Part shown: positions 25,231-33,541 of the stretch, piece after piece
Layout of the letters: each line of letters opens with the position of its first letter
How positions within the stretch are numbered: the stretch's first letter is position 1
Source of the DNA: Mesorhizobium loti
GTDB taxonomy: Bacteria > Pseudomonadota > Alphaproteobacteria > Rhizobiales > Rhizobiaceae
Direction of reading: 5' to 3'
Length of the DNA stretch: 64,000 nt
Assembly (NCBI GenBank): GCA_014189435.1
Contig: CP050293.1
Coordinates: 2,547,001 to 2,611,000, forward strand
Position numbers and translations under genes: made by a program
Notes under the pieces: model-generated
The model's database searches: none
Told to the model about the DNA's origin: nothing
What the model saw: only the letters and a program-made list of their open reading frames with translations

Positions 25231-25619
25231 CATGGACTTCCATCGGCACCGAGTTCGGCAACGATGAACCATAAGGCCGGCGATGAAGGCCACGTCACGC
25301 GACAGCCGGTCGAGCTTGGCTACAACGACAGGGCAATTTGGCTTGGCGGGTAAGGGCGAGGGCTGCCGGTCCATGCTGCACCTCTACGCCGCACTGGCCG
25401 AGAAAGAGCGGATAATGGCCGAGTCGTCGTCATCGAATACGGCCGATCAAGCGCGTCCGCGCACCCTTTTCCGTTCTCGACCTCGGTGAACTCATGGAGG
25501 AGGCTCATGCCTTCAGCCTCGGCAAAGCGTACGACGGCAGCGCGCTGAGCCTCGATGCCCAATCCCGAGCGCCCTTGACGCCGGGTTGAGACCCGATAGC
25601 AGGCGACAGCGCTCGTCAT
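25231..25619 (-). pseudogene. Scrambled serine recombinase (resolvase family) remnant
   Basis: The start MTSAVACYRVSTRRQGRSGLG has the Tyr-Arg-Val-Ser catalytic motif, then AQRAAVVRFAEAEGMSLL and ENGKG. After a break, KPNCPVVVAKLDRLSRDVAFIAGLM follows, then FIVAELGADGSP in another frame. Between these, a 50-base piece (about 25372-25420) encodes MLHLYAALAEKERIMAE on the plus strand. That segment normally follows FIVAELGAD, so it has been inverted and displaced. Clearly dead. Confidence 0.8.
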
Positions 25620-25749
25620 GATGCTGTTCCCCCAGTAGTAGCTGGTCAAATAGTGTTGGGCAGCCGCCACTATCCAAACGTCAGGCATTCCAATAGCCTT
25701 TGCTCCGCGAATGTCGGGCGAGAAAACTTGTACCTCATTGGGAGCTTCC

Positions 25750-26550
25750 ATGACTTCCACGTTCAATGTCGGAAAAGCCGCTGGCTATGAGCAGCTTATG
25801 GGCCGGTGGAGCAAACAGCTCGCCCCGCTGTTCATCAATTTCGCTGGGTTGGCAGATGGAGAACGCATTCTGGACGTCGGCTGCGGCACAGGCAGCCTAA
25901 CGTTCGAGCTACCGCAAGTGGCAAATGTACGTGAGGTCGCTGCGATCGATTTCTCACCGGTGTTCGTCGACGAGGCTAACAGGCTGAATACAGACTCGCG
26001 AATTTACATTCAGCAGGGCGATGCGACCTCGCTTTCGTTCCCAGATGCATATTTCGATCGGGCACTTGCGCTGCTTGTGTTGCACTTCGTTCCGGAAGCA
26101 GGCCGGGCCATCGGTGAGATGCGCAGGGTAGTCCGCCCAGGAGGAGTCGTCGCTGCCGCAGTGTGGGATCATCTAGGCGGCATGCCGGTTATGCGTATGA
26201 TGTTGGACACACTCGCGGTACTCGATGAAAACGCGCGGGCGTTGCGGAGCCGGTATTGCTTCCAACCCATGATGCAACCGAATGAAATGAAGCAGAGCTT
26301 CATCGAACAAGGGCTTCACGATGTTGAGCAAACCCAGCTTTTGATCCGAATGGATTATAAATCCTTCGATGATTATTGGGGACCAATCATTTCGGGAGAG
26401 GGGCCGCTTGGGAAGTACGCTGCGGGCCTGGAACCCGGGATGCGAGCCAAGGCAGACGCTGCCGTGCGTGACGCCTACGAAGCGGGCCGCCCAGATGGAC
26501 CTCGTTCATTCGTTTCGGTCGCGTGGGCATGTCGCGGGACTGTCAAGTAA
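25750..26550 (+). CDS. Class I SAM-dependent methyltransferase
   Basis: 266 residues from ATG 25750. Motif I is ILDVGCGTGSLTFELPQ, motif II AIDFSPVFVDEA, then GDATSLSFPDAYFDRALALLVLHF and the post-motif MRRVVRPGGVVAAAVWDH. It resembles UbiE/BioC-like methyltransferases of unknown substrate. The C-terminal third (LIRMDYKSFDDYWGPIISGEGP) is typical of a rhizobial subgroup. No operon partner: recombinase debris lies on both sides. Confidence 0.88.
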   Translation: MTSTFNVGKAAGYEQLMGRWSKQLAPLFINFAGLADGERILDVGCGTGSLTFELPQVANVREVAAIDFSPVFVDEANRLNTDSRIYIQQGDATSLSFPDAYFDRALALLVLHFVPEAGRAIGEMRRVVRPGGVVAAAVWDHLGGMPVMRMMLDTLAVLDENARALRSRYCFQPMMQPNEMKQSFIEQGLHDVEQTQLLIRMDYKSFDDYWGPIISGEGPLGKYAAGLEPGMRAKADAAVRDAYEAGRPDGPRSFVSVAWACRGTVK

Positions 26551-26593
26551 AATCCACTGGCGTGAGCTGACAGGCTGCCATTGAGGGGCTGTC

Positions 26594-26690
26594 CTCGACC
26601 GCGTTGACAACACACTCGTCAAGGCCATCGCTCGCGCCTATCGCTGGCAGCAGATGCTGGATCACGGGGACCACTCGAGCTGCTATTATT
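26594..26690 (+). pseudogene. Large serine recombinase, short C-terminal fragment
   Basis: One frame reads LDRVDNTLVKAIARAYRWQQ then MLDHG, matching a stretch common in the C-terminal half of site-specific serine recombinases. No start, stop or flanking recombinase sequence. Probably a third piece of the same decayed family as the remnants near 25.4 and 32.0 kb. Confidence 0.55.
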
Positions 26691-26789
26691 CCGTATCCAT
26701 TTTGCCCGCAGGCGGCGGGCTTCTTAATGATTCATTTACCGTGCGGCCTCAGCATCCACCCTGCGGCTAAGTTACAGTACCGCACTTTC

Positions 26790-26897
26790 AGGCAACGCAG
26801 CCCGTCGCTCTCATTCCCCCAAAGGGCGACGGGTACCTGCCTTGGGCAACCAAGTGCACTGCTGCCCGTTGGCTTCTTAACTGGGCGGGCTTTTTTT
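26790..26897 (+). ncRNA. Candidate small RNA with three hairpins and terminator
   Basis: Hairpin 1: arms CCGTCGC (26802-26808) and GCGACGG (26826-26832) with a 17-base loop containing ATTCCCCCAAA. Hairpin 2: CTTGG-GCAA-CCAAG, a GNRA tetraloop stem (about 26841-26854). Hairpin 3: GCCCGTT ... AAC(T)GGGC, followed by GGGC and seven T residues (26891-26897), a Rho-independent terminator. The C-rich exposed loop suits pairing with ribosome sites. No protein frame explains it. The 5' end and promoter are not defined. Confidence 0.6.
26864..26897 (+). terminator. Rho-independent terminator of the candidate small RNA
   Basis: GCCCGTT stem paired with AAC-bulge-GGGC, then GGGC and seven T residues. 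Confidence 0.7.
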
Positions 26898-26989
26898 ATG
26901 TCGTCAGAGGAACCGCGCTGGCGATCGCTTGCTTGTCGTCCTTGGGTCTGTGAAGGTGGACAACCGCCGCGCATTCGATCACATGAAGC

Positions 26990-27396
26990 CTATGTGGGCG
27001 ATCCATCAGAAATTAGATCGGCGGCCGGCGGCCGATTGAGCAGCGTCGAAAGGGCTGTAATGATTTGAGCCATGACAATGGCTTCGTGATCATGATGCTC
27101 TCGGGGACGCCTTGAGCACGCCAATCGCCGCCACTGTCGCCGCTCACATAAATCACCGGAATGGCTGGCATTGCCTAGCGCATATGGCGAGCGACATCCC
27201 AGCCTGTCTTTCCCTTTCCAAGTCCAATGTCTGTTATCAAAGCCCTGAATCGCTCTGGCTCGGCGTCGAAACTCGCAAACGCCTCAGCTGCATTGCCAAC
27301 GCCAACCACCTCAAATCCCGCTTCGACGAGCCCCCCCTCGACGTCAAGCAAAATAAGTGTTTCGTCTTCGACGAGTAGAACGACGGATTGATTCAT
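26990..27396 (-). pseudogene. Response-regulator receiver domain with in-frame stop and frameshift
   Basis: MNQSVVLLVEDETLILLDVEGGLVEAG has the acidic pair, and ALITDIGLGKGKTGWDVARHMR holds the phospho-acceptor Asp. A TAG follows at 27177-27175, where CAG (Gln) is expected. The same frame then continues AMPAIPVIYVSGDSG and GVPESIMITKP (conserved Lys). A further one-base loss near 27068 shifts to MAQIITALSTLLNRPP, with a stop at 26990. Two independent lesions make this a single-domain CheY-like pseudogene. Confidence 0.8.
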
Positions 27397-27959
27397 GGAG
27401 CCCCTTCAGTCTGTGGAGCTCTATACGCTTTGAGGCAAGCCTAAGTTCCATCGAATATGCTTGAGAGTGCCGGGGCCGCGCCGACGTCGAAGCCGCGCTG
27501 CCCGCAGGAGCGCGCCAATAATTCCACGGCGTGGTGGCTCGTCAGGCAGATGTCCAGAAGGACAAGGGCAAATCTGCTGTGTGAAGGGACGGGGAGTTGT
27601 GTGACTAGGAAAGCAAGACCTAATCAACTGACCCGCGCTAACAATTGTAAACGGAGGAGTCGAATGGCCCGGGCGCCTAGGGTGACACATGGCGCATTGG
27701 CGCACCGGGACCTGCCGGCTTCTTGCGGCCGACCATGAGAACATGCTTCGCTTTTTACCGCGATGCCAATCACTAGCGTACCCGGAATACTGATCCGGTA
27801 AACGCGCTCGCGGCGCTGACCAAATTGGAGAGCTAAGGGGTAGATGGAGCCGAGATCCTAAAAACGGATTTCTAGAAGCTCGGCCCGTTACGACTCCCGC
27901 AAGTAGGTCGGAATGGCAGGTCGAGAATGCCCCGCGGACTTGGCCTTTCCGATTTGCCG
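27397..27959. other. Intergenic stretch, no supported gene
   Basis: Frames of 90-107 codons exist on both strands but are Arg/Pro-rich shadows without family resemblance. A 24-codon frame after GGAGGAG (ATG 27664, MARAPRVTHG...) could be translated, but I would not call it. Nothing else seen. Confidence 0.35.
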
Positions 27960-28526
27960 TTACTTCGGCAAGAGAACTTTGTTGACGACATGGATGACGC
28001 CGTTTGACTGGTTCACGTCGGCGACTGTGACCTTGGCGGCGCCGCCGGACTCGTCGACGATGTAGAGCGAACCGCCCTTGACTTCGGCGGTCAGCGTATC
28101 GCCGCTCACCGTCTTCATCTCATACTTGCCGCCCATCGCCTTGGCCTTGCTCATCATCTGCTTGGCAGAGATCTTGCCGGCAACGACATGCGCGGTCAGG
28201 ATCTTGGTGAGCTGGGCTTTGTTCTCAGGCTTGACCAGTGTGGCGACGGTGCCGGCGGGCAGCTTCTTGAAGGCAGAATCCGTCGGCGCGAATACGGTAA
28301 AGGGACCAGCGCTCTCCAGCGTGTCGACGAGGCCGGCAGCCTTGACGGCTGCGACCAGGGTCTTGTGGATCGGCGAGTTGACGGCGTTCTCGATGATGTT
28401 CTTCGAGGTCAGCATCGCGGCGCCGCCGACGGCGGGATTGGCGAGCGTATAGGTCGTCGTGGTGGCGAGGCCGGACAGAGCCAGGCCAGCGGAAATGCAG
28501 AATGCTTTGAGGATGGACTTTGCCAT
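27960..28526 (-). CDS. Secreted fasciclin-domain protein 1
   Basis: 188 residues from ATG 28526. Signal peptide MAKSILKAFCISAGLALSGLA, then one complete FAS1 domain: IIENAVNSPIHKTLVAAVKAAG, AGPFTVFAPTDSAFKKLP (H1 motif), TKILTAHVVAGK, and SNGVIHVVNKVLLPK (H2 motif). FAS1 domains mediate adhesion; in rhizobia (Nex18, Fas proteins) they are periplasmic or extracellular and affect biofilm or symbiosis. Divergent from a paralog at 28768 with 240 bases between. Confidence 0.92.
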   Translation of the reverse strand: MAKSILKAFCISAGLALSGLATTTTYTLANPAVGGAAMLTSKNIIENAVNSPIHKTLVAAVKAAGLVDTLESAGPFTVFAPTDSAFKKLPAGTVATLVKPENKAQLTKILTAHVVAGKISAKQMMSKAKAMGGKYEMKTVSGDTLTAEVKGGSLYIVDESGGAAKVTVADVNQSNGVIHVVNKVLLPK

Positions 28527-28544
28527 TGGAGAACCCTTCTGGTG

Positions 28545-28568
28545 CGACAATTGTTCATTCGATTGTCG
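28545..28568. promoter_or_regulatory. Inverted repeat between divergent fasciclin genes
   Basis: CGACAAT-N10-ATTGTCG (7-bp perfect arms) just upstream of the leftward fasciclin gene. Possible operator; overlaps the expected leader of that gene. No regulator assigned. Confidence 0.4.
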
Positions 28569-28767
28569 AGGAGAGTTACGAGGCATCGAAGGGAAAGTTT
28601 CAAGTTCCTGGGTCGGAATGCGACACGTGCTTTAACGGCGACGGGGCAGAACGAAGCTCTGCTAAAAAGGGTATAAAAGGTAGTCGTCACGAAACTTCTC
28701 ATCATCGAGTTCGTAACTCCGTCGCGTCCCCAAAAGATGGAAACGATAACCCGAGGAGTTCGACATC

Positions 28768-29325
28768 ATGCGTAGATTCGCCACCCTTTTGCTCGCCGGT
28801 ACGATCGCCGTTTCCGCTCTTGCCACCGCCGCCTATGCCGAAAACCCGATGGTTGGCGGCGCCGCCATGTATGCCGACAAGAACATCGTCGAGAACGCCG
28901 TGAACTCGAAGGACCACACGACGCTGGTCGCCGCCGTCAAGGCCGCCGGCCTGGTCGAAACGCTGCAGGGCGCCGGTCCGTTCACCGTGTTCGCACCGAC
29001 TAACGACGCCTTCGCGGCACTTCCGGCCGGCACGGTCGAGACGCTGCTCAAGCCCGAGAACAAGGACAAGCTCACCAAGATCCTGACCTGTCATGTCATC
29101 GGCGCCAAGGCGATGGGGGCGGACGTGGCCGCGATGGCCAAGGCTGACGGCGGCACCCACAAGGTCAAGACGGTTGGCGGCTGCGAGCTGTCGCTCAAGG
29201 CCGACGGCGGCAAGGTCACCGTCACCGACGAGAACGGCAATGTCGCCAATGTGACGATCGCCGATGTCGAGCAGTCCAATGGCGTCATCCACGTCATCGA
29301 CAAGGTTCTTTTGCCCAAGATGTAG
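28768..29325 (+). CDS. Secreted fasciclin-domain protein 2
   Basis: 185 residues. Signal peptide MRRFATLLLAGTIAVSALATAAYA, then a FAS1 domain: NIVENAVNSKDHTTLVAAVKAA, GPFTVFAPTNDAFAALPAG, LTKILTCHVIGAK, and SNGVIHVIDKVLLPKM. It shares most of its domain sequence with the divergent gene at 27960-28526, so the two arose by duplication. The paralogs differ in the mid-region, and this copy has two extra cysteines (TCHV, GGCELS). Preceded by a purine-rich ribosome site GAGGAG. Confidence 0.93.
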   Translation: MRRFATLLLAGTIAVSALATAAYAENPMVGGAAMYADKNIVENAVNSKDHTTLVAAVKAAGLVETLQGAGPFTVFAPTNDAFAALPAGTVETLLKPENKDKLTKILTCHVIGAKAMGADVAAMAKADGGTHKVKTVGGCELSLKADGGKVTVTDENGNVANVTIADVEQSNGVIHVIDKVLLPKM

Positions 29326-29374
29326 GTCAACAAGCGTTCACTCTGCCAGGCGAAAAGGCGCTCATCTATATGAA

Positions 29375-29403
29375 CTAGGTCCGGCCAAATTGGCCGGACC
29401 TAG
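29375..29403. terminator. Near-perfect palindrome between convergent genes
   Basis: Arms CTAGGTCCGGCCAA and TTGGCCGGACCTAG with a single central base. It lies between the stops of convergent genes (29325 and 29408), so it may end both transcripts. No clear T-run, so efficiency is uncertain. Confidence 0.55.
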
Positions 29404-29407
29404 TCGA

Positions 29408-29746
29408 TTAATTCCTGCAAATGCGAACCCGCTCGATAACGCGGTGGTGATGACGCCAGTGCTTGATCAGCGCAACACGGCAATGATGTCTATGATGCCG
29501 ATAGTAGCGGGGCCGATAGCCGTTGTCATACATGTCGTAGTAGTCGTCAGAGTATCCCTGCCCATGATAATCGGGATATCGATCATAATCGGGGTATCGA
29601 TCGCGATAGTAGTCGTAGTTGTCCCCATAATCGTCGCCATAACCACTACCCACGCCGATAACGAGCCGACCCGCATTCGCCGGAGACATGGCGGCCTCAG
29701 CACAAGTGACCGCAATCACTGATGAGAGAACTAGTTTCCATATCAT
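29408..29746 (-). CDS. Small secreted Tyr/Asp-rich protein
   Basis: 112 residues from ATG 29746 with AGGAGAG upstream. Signal peptide MIWKLVLSSVIAVTCAEAA, then a middle of 50 residues dominated by Asp-Tyr pairs (GDDYGDNYDYYRDRYPDYD and on), then a basic His/Arg-rich tail (RHHRHHCRVALIKHWRHHH). No known domain. Such proteins are common in rhizobia and may interact with the cell surface or metal ions, but this is only compositional. Confidence 0.7.
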   Translation of the reverse strand: MIWKLVLSSVIAVTCAEAAMSPANAGRLVIGVGSGYGDDYGDNYDYYRDRYPDYDRYPDYHGQGYSDDYYDMYDNGYRPRYYRHHRHHCRVALIKHWRHHHRVIERVRICRN

Positions 29747-30078
29747 AGCGACTCTCCTGAGAGTGTCCCTATCCGGGCGAAACGCTCTAAGCAAAGCGTC
29801 GTTCCATTGAAACCAAATTTCTCAATTATCCAGTGAGATGGTAGGAGCTCGCTCTCGCATTGGGCGGCAGGCAGCGCGAACTCCAATCCGATAGCCGCGG
29901 CGATTGTGAATTGATCCGATCCGGGACCGCCGCAGTTCAAGGATACCGTCCGCAACGCTGGCATTGGTAAGGTGCCGCGGAAACGTCCCAAAACGCCCGC
30001 CAAAGGCCCTCGTAACTGATAGAAGGGTCGAAGGGTCTCGCAACTCGGCACGCTGTCCCGAATCGCGAGATGCCGTTG
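29747..30078. other. Intergenic stretch between Tyr-rich gene and OmpA gene
   Basis: No supported gene. Short frames here lack ribosome sites and family resemblance. Confidence 0.4.
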
Positions 30079-31920
30079 TCAGTTAGAACTGGCGACAGGC
30101 GCCACCAGCGGCGTGATGCGGCGAATTGCGACGCGACGGTTCTGGCGTTCCGGCTCTGTCGTGTTCACCTTAAGGTACCGCTCGCCGTAGCCTTGGGTCG
30201 TCAGGTTCTCCGGCGGGATGCCGAAGGCGTTGGTGAGAGCCTCGGCGACTGCTTCGGCTCGCCGGTCGGATAAGGCCAAATTGGCGTTGTCGCTACCGAC
30301 AGCATCAGTGTGGCCCTCGACCAAGAACGTTTCCGCCGGGTTCTTCTTCAGCAACCGCTCCATTGCGTCCGCGACCCCTTGCAGCTTTTTGACTTCGCTA
30401 TCCGAGATCGATGCCGAACCAAACTCGAAATTCAACGTGTCGAGATCAACGCGCCGGGCGATGTCGCGCACACGGGCCGAGCGCTTGACCTCGTCGACCG
30501 AATAGAGGCGCTGGACCTTTTCCACCGGCGGCTGTTCAAGGAAGGTGTAGTAGTCGCCTGGATCCTCTACCAGCTCCGAATCCAGGATGTATTGGTTGCG
30601 CGGGATGGTGAGCCGGATCGGTGGCAAGTCATCTCCAGGGTCGCGCCAGTCGTGCAAGTCTTGGTAGTACCTCTCGTCGACATAGCTCAACACATACTCG
30701 CGGCCATCGGGCGTGATGCGGGAACGCTGGATGACGTCGCCATAGCGGTTGCGGATGGTGACGATCTGGTTGCCATTGTCGCGAACGATCGTTTCGCGGG
30801 TGCGGCCGCCCGGCAGATCCTCATAATAGACATCCTTAGCGCCACGGTTCATGCGCGGAGCTTCGTTGCTTTCGACTATCGTCTGGTTGTTGAACTGGAT
30901 GATGATGCGCCCGCCAATTTCCGTAAGGACATCGGCGCCCTTGGGGCGTTCTGGCGCCTGGATGTCAGGCGCCTTGTCACGGCGAGTGCCCTTTTCGTCT
31001 GTCACCGGAGCGATCTTCTCCGGCTTGATCTCCTGCTGAGCCGCCTTGTCGTCGGCAGGCGGCGGTCCGGTGTCAGCTGGGGCAGCCGCAGGCGCGGTGC
31101 TCTGATCGCTACCGCTCTGCTGCGCAGGCTTACCGTCCTTGCCTGGACGTTTCGCGTCCTTCTGGCTGTCCAGGATTGGTGCAGCGTTGGGATCAGTTGG
31201 CGCCTCGCCCTGGACCGGCTTTTCACTTGGGACGGGTGTCGCCGGCTCACCAACGGCTGGTTTTCCGCTGGTGGGAGGCTGCTCGGTTGAAGGTTGCTCT
31301 CCCGTCACGGGCTGCTGTGGTGCAGGCTGTTCGGCGGCAGGTTTCTTTTCGGGTTTGTTTGTGGTTTCCGCCGGCTGTTCGCCCTGGGCAGGAGCAGGCT
31401 GATCGGTCGCAGCAGGCGCCGAAGCGGGCGGGGTCGCCAAAGGCGCCTGATCTGCGGGCGGCTGAACTTGCTTGACTGGAGCCGAGTTGTCGGGGGCTGG
31501 CGCCTTCTGGTCGGCGGGCGCAGGCGCAGGCTCGGCCGGCGGCGCGGGCGTAGGCTCGGGCGGTGGAGCAGGCTGTTCTTTCGCTGACGGTTCAGCCTGG
31601 GGGGCAGGTTCAGGAACAGGAGCTGCCTCAGATGCTGGCGCTGCCTCGGTCGGCTGCTGCACCTCCGGTTCCAGAGCAGGCTGTGGCTCGGTCGCTGGAA
31701 GCGGGGCAGCGTTTTCGGACGGAGCCTGATTCCTCAGTGCGCAGGCTTCGGAGGACTCTCCTTCCTTACACTTCAACTTGATCAGAAACAGCTGTTTAGA
31801 TGTGGCGGACTGTGCGGCACCGAATGCGGCGCTGCTGAGCAACGGGAACGCCCCGAACGGTGCTGAAGCGATCAGCAAACCCAGTGCGGTGCTGGCCAAA
31901 ATCCTTGGTCGGCAAGTCAT
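30079..31920 (-). CDS. OmpA-family protein with long Pro/Ala/Glu-rich region
   Basis: 613 residues from ATG 31920 (GGAGAATTG upstream). Signal peptide MTCRPRILASTALGLLIASAP. Residues about 75-330 are a low-complexity Pro/Ala/Gln/Glu region with many PAP, QPAP and EQPA repeats. Residues about 350-490 form a conserved middle domain (GGRIIIQFNNQTIVESNE, RITPDGREYVLSYVDERYY). The C-terminal OmpA domain reads LDTLNFEFGSASISDSE, FLVEGHTDAVGSDNANLALSDRRAEAV, ending IRRITPLVA. It probably anchors to peptidoglycan and spans the periplasm with the Pro-rich arm. This architecture is common in rhizobia. Confidence 0.9.
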   Translation of the reverse strand: MTCRPRILASTALGLLIASAPFGAFPLLSSAAFGAAQSATSKQLFLIKLKCKEGESSEACALRNQAPSENAAPLPATEPQPALEPEVQQPTEAAPASEAAPVPEPAPQAEPSAKEQPAPPPEPTPAPPAEPAPAPADQKAPAPDNSAPVKQVQPPADQAPLATPPASAPAATDQPAPAQGEQPAETTNKPEKKPAAEQPAPQQPVTGEQPSTEQPPTSGKPAVGEPATPVPSEKPVQGEAPTDPNAAPILDSQKDAKRPGKDGKPAQQSGSDQSTAPAAAPADTGPPPADDKAAQQEIKPEKIAPVTDEKGTRRDKAPDIQAPERPKGADVLTEIGGRIIIQFNNQTIVESNEAPRMNRGAKDVYYEDLPGGRTRETIVRDNGNQIVTIRNRYGDVIQRSRITPDGREYVLSYVDERYYQDLHDWRDPGDDLPPIRLTIPRNQYILDSELVEDPGDYYTFLEQPPVEKVQRLYSVDEVKRSARVRDIARRVDLDTLNFEFGSASISDSEVKKLQGVADAMERLLKKNPAETFLVEGHTDAVGSDNANLALSDRRAEAVAEALTNAFGIPPENLTTQGYGERYLKVNTTEPERQNRRVAIRRITPLVAPVASSN

Positions 31921-31973
31921 GTTCAATTCTCCGTGTGGTGTCCCGTCGCTTTCCAAACTAACCACTGCCACAA

Positions 31974-32055
31974 TTGTTCCGCTTCGTGAGAGTCGGTCGA
32001 GCTGAGCGACGAGGACTGCATTTGGTCTGGCGGGTGAGGGTGAGGGATCGGGCGG
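31974..32055 (-). pseudogene. Serine recombinase fragment
   Basis: A short frame reads DPSPSPARPNAVLVAQLDRL followed by SRSG, the central resolvase motif (Leu-Asp-Arg-Leu-Ser-Arg). No start or stop. It parallels the KPNCPVVVAKLDRLSRD piece near 25.3 kb. The next 260 bases up to the Asp-rich gene show no gene. Confidence 0.6.
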
Positions 32056-32319
32056 CCACAGTTTCTCCCGTGAGACGGAACGGACCTTGGCCCATTCGCG
32101 CTCTGCAGAAGACCTATCGTGTCCCTATCCGACCCTAGTTTAGCTTGCCGCGTTTTTTGGTCAGCCGGCGCTGGTAGAGTGCCAGGCGCACAACCGCTGA
32201 AGTTAACTAAAATTAGAGACTGCTAAAATTGTCGCCCTGCATTTAAGGCGTCGTAATTTAGCCAGATGATAAAGCCGGTGTCAGTCACGGTGGCTGGCGT
32301 GCCCAAATCGGAGACGACG

Positions 32320-32694
32320 ATGAAAAGGTTCCCTTTGCTGGTAGCGACCTCGGTCGGTGTGCTGGGGGTTTTCATGACAGCCAATGCGTTTGCAAGCCAG
32401 GTCTCCGATCACGGGGCTCCGGTGACGGCGACCATCCCAAACGATGACAGCCAGGATGCCACCACCGACGATCAGAACGATGATAGTGCCGTGGAAAGCG
32501 ATAACAGCACCGGCGATCAGAATGACGATGGCGTCGACGAAGGTCCGCAGCAGGGCGACCAAGGTGACAATGCCGGCGATAGCAGCGACAGCGGCGATCA
32601 CGAGAGCGGCGATAGTGGTGGTAGCGGGAGCAATGGTGGCGGAGGCGGTAGCGGTGGTGGCGATAGCGGCGGAGGTGGTGGCGGTGACGACTGA
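32320..32694 (+). CDS. Secreted Asp/Ser/Gly-rich low-complexity protein
   Basis: 124 residues from ATG 32320. Signal peptide MKRFPLLVATSVGVLGVFMTANAFA, then a strongly acidic run (NDDSQDATTDDQNDDSAVES and on), ending in Gly/Ser blocks with interspersed Asp (GGGGSGGGDSGGGGGGDD). No cysteines, nearly no hydrophobics after the leader: disordered, possibly divalent-ion binding. No known family. The repetitive tail could be prone to slippage. Confidence 0.65.
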   Translation: MKRFPLLVATSVGVLGVFMTANAFASQVSDHGAPVTATIPNDDSQDATTDDQNDDSAVESDNSTGDQNDDGVDEGPQQGDQGDNAGDSSDSGDHESGDSGGSGSNGGGGGSGGGDSGGGGGGDD

Positions 32695-32845
32695 TACGTG
32701 AGTCCATTTTGCGGGTCGTCCTTGGCGCACGGGCCAAGGCCAGGTTCATCATTCCTGATGCCGCGTTTAAGCTTTCAACGCTGCGGCTGTGGTTGTGTAC
32801 CGCAGCCCCTAGCCGTCACATGATGAGCTAGCCCAGATGTCTTGT

Positions 32846-33063
32846 CTAGGAATTCTGGCCGTACCTGCGTTCCAGCGCGCTTGCAATTCGCTCGCATAGA
32901 AGCTCACCCATGCCGATTTTAAGGTGCAGACGCAGGCACCGGATTGCGCATCAGCCAATGTAACTATAACCCCAAGATCAGTATATTCAGCAAGATCGAG
33001 AACGGCGTTAACAATGAAGTCGGGCGCTTCGCCGGCCGCCTCGGCAATCAGCTCCCTTCTCAA
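32846..33063 (-). pseudogene. Small conserved protein (cassette copy A, gene 2), one frameshift
   Basis: ATG 33063 overlaps the upstream stop (ATGA). It reads MRRELIAEAAGEAPDFIVNA, AEYTDLGVIVTLADAQ, then shifts by one base near 32938. The correct continuation is RLHLKIGMGELLCERIASALERRYGQNS with a stop at 32846. The copy at 54.6 kb confirms this reading, since it preserves that part in frame. The family is unknown. Without the lesion the protein would have about 72 residues. Confidence 0.65.
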
Positions 33064-33299
33064 TCGGCACCGATCCGATCATTAATGGGCGGCTTGCCGG
33101 GGAGGCCGAGCCTTGATCGTTGGCTTTCGGCAAAGTGCTCTGCATCGGCTTGGTTCTCAAACGTCTGCAGGATTACCTTGCCCCCTTCGGCAATGCGAAC
33201 AGTCCACTTGCCGTCCCCATTTTTGACTCGCACGTCATCAGGTTCGCCGGCCACCATTCCGGTCCCCCATGTCGCAATCGCCGACTCAAAATAGGGCAT
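33060..33299 (-). CDS. Small conserved protein (cassette copy A, gene 1)
   Basis: About 79 residues from ATG 33299 (MPYFESAIATWGTGMVAGEP). The C-terminal half KVILQTFENQADAEHFAESQRS then LGLPGKPPINDR recurs in the copy at 54.75 kb. It looks like a small soluble protein; I do not recognise a domain. Coupled by ATGA to the next gene. A GTG at 33311 is an alternative start. Confidence 0.6.
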   Translation of the reverse strand: MPYFESAIATWGTGMVAGEPDDVRVKNGDGKWTVRIAEGGKVILQTFENQADAEHFAESQRSRLGLPGKPPINDRIGAD

Positions 33300-33541
33300 G
33301 CGGCCAAGCACGACCAGGCAAACGGCGGCGGCGATTGTTTACGAATCTGTAAGTCGCCCGATGGCTCCTTAATAATCGCACATCAGGTAGCTAGCGGATA
33401 CCGGTCGGGCCATCCCAGCCACCCCCCAAGCGCAAGCACTCCTGAACCCCGGCTGAACGGTGTCTTCAGCTTTGGTTCGAACGGCATCGCCTAAAAAGAA
33501 GCCGTTCAACTCGCGGCCCGTCCGCCAAAGGAGACGCTCTC

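Larger units (their letters stand above)
32765..33300 (-). repeat. Duplicated two-gene cassette, copy A
   Basis: Similar in order and sequence to 54425-54975: AAGCTTTC...CGCTGCGGCTGTG leader-side sequence, both small genes, and the TAGGAATTC end. The copies have diverged and each carries different frameshifts. Confidence 0.75.

Noticed and set aside
26604..27068. 154-codon rightward frame
   Set aside because: Crosses a recombinase remnant, the three-hairpin RNA and the 3' end of the response regulator; a chance frame.
30310..31290. Long rightward frame opposite the OmpA gene
   Set aside because: Antisense shadow of a GC-rich repetitive gene; the leftward OmpA domain is certain.
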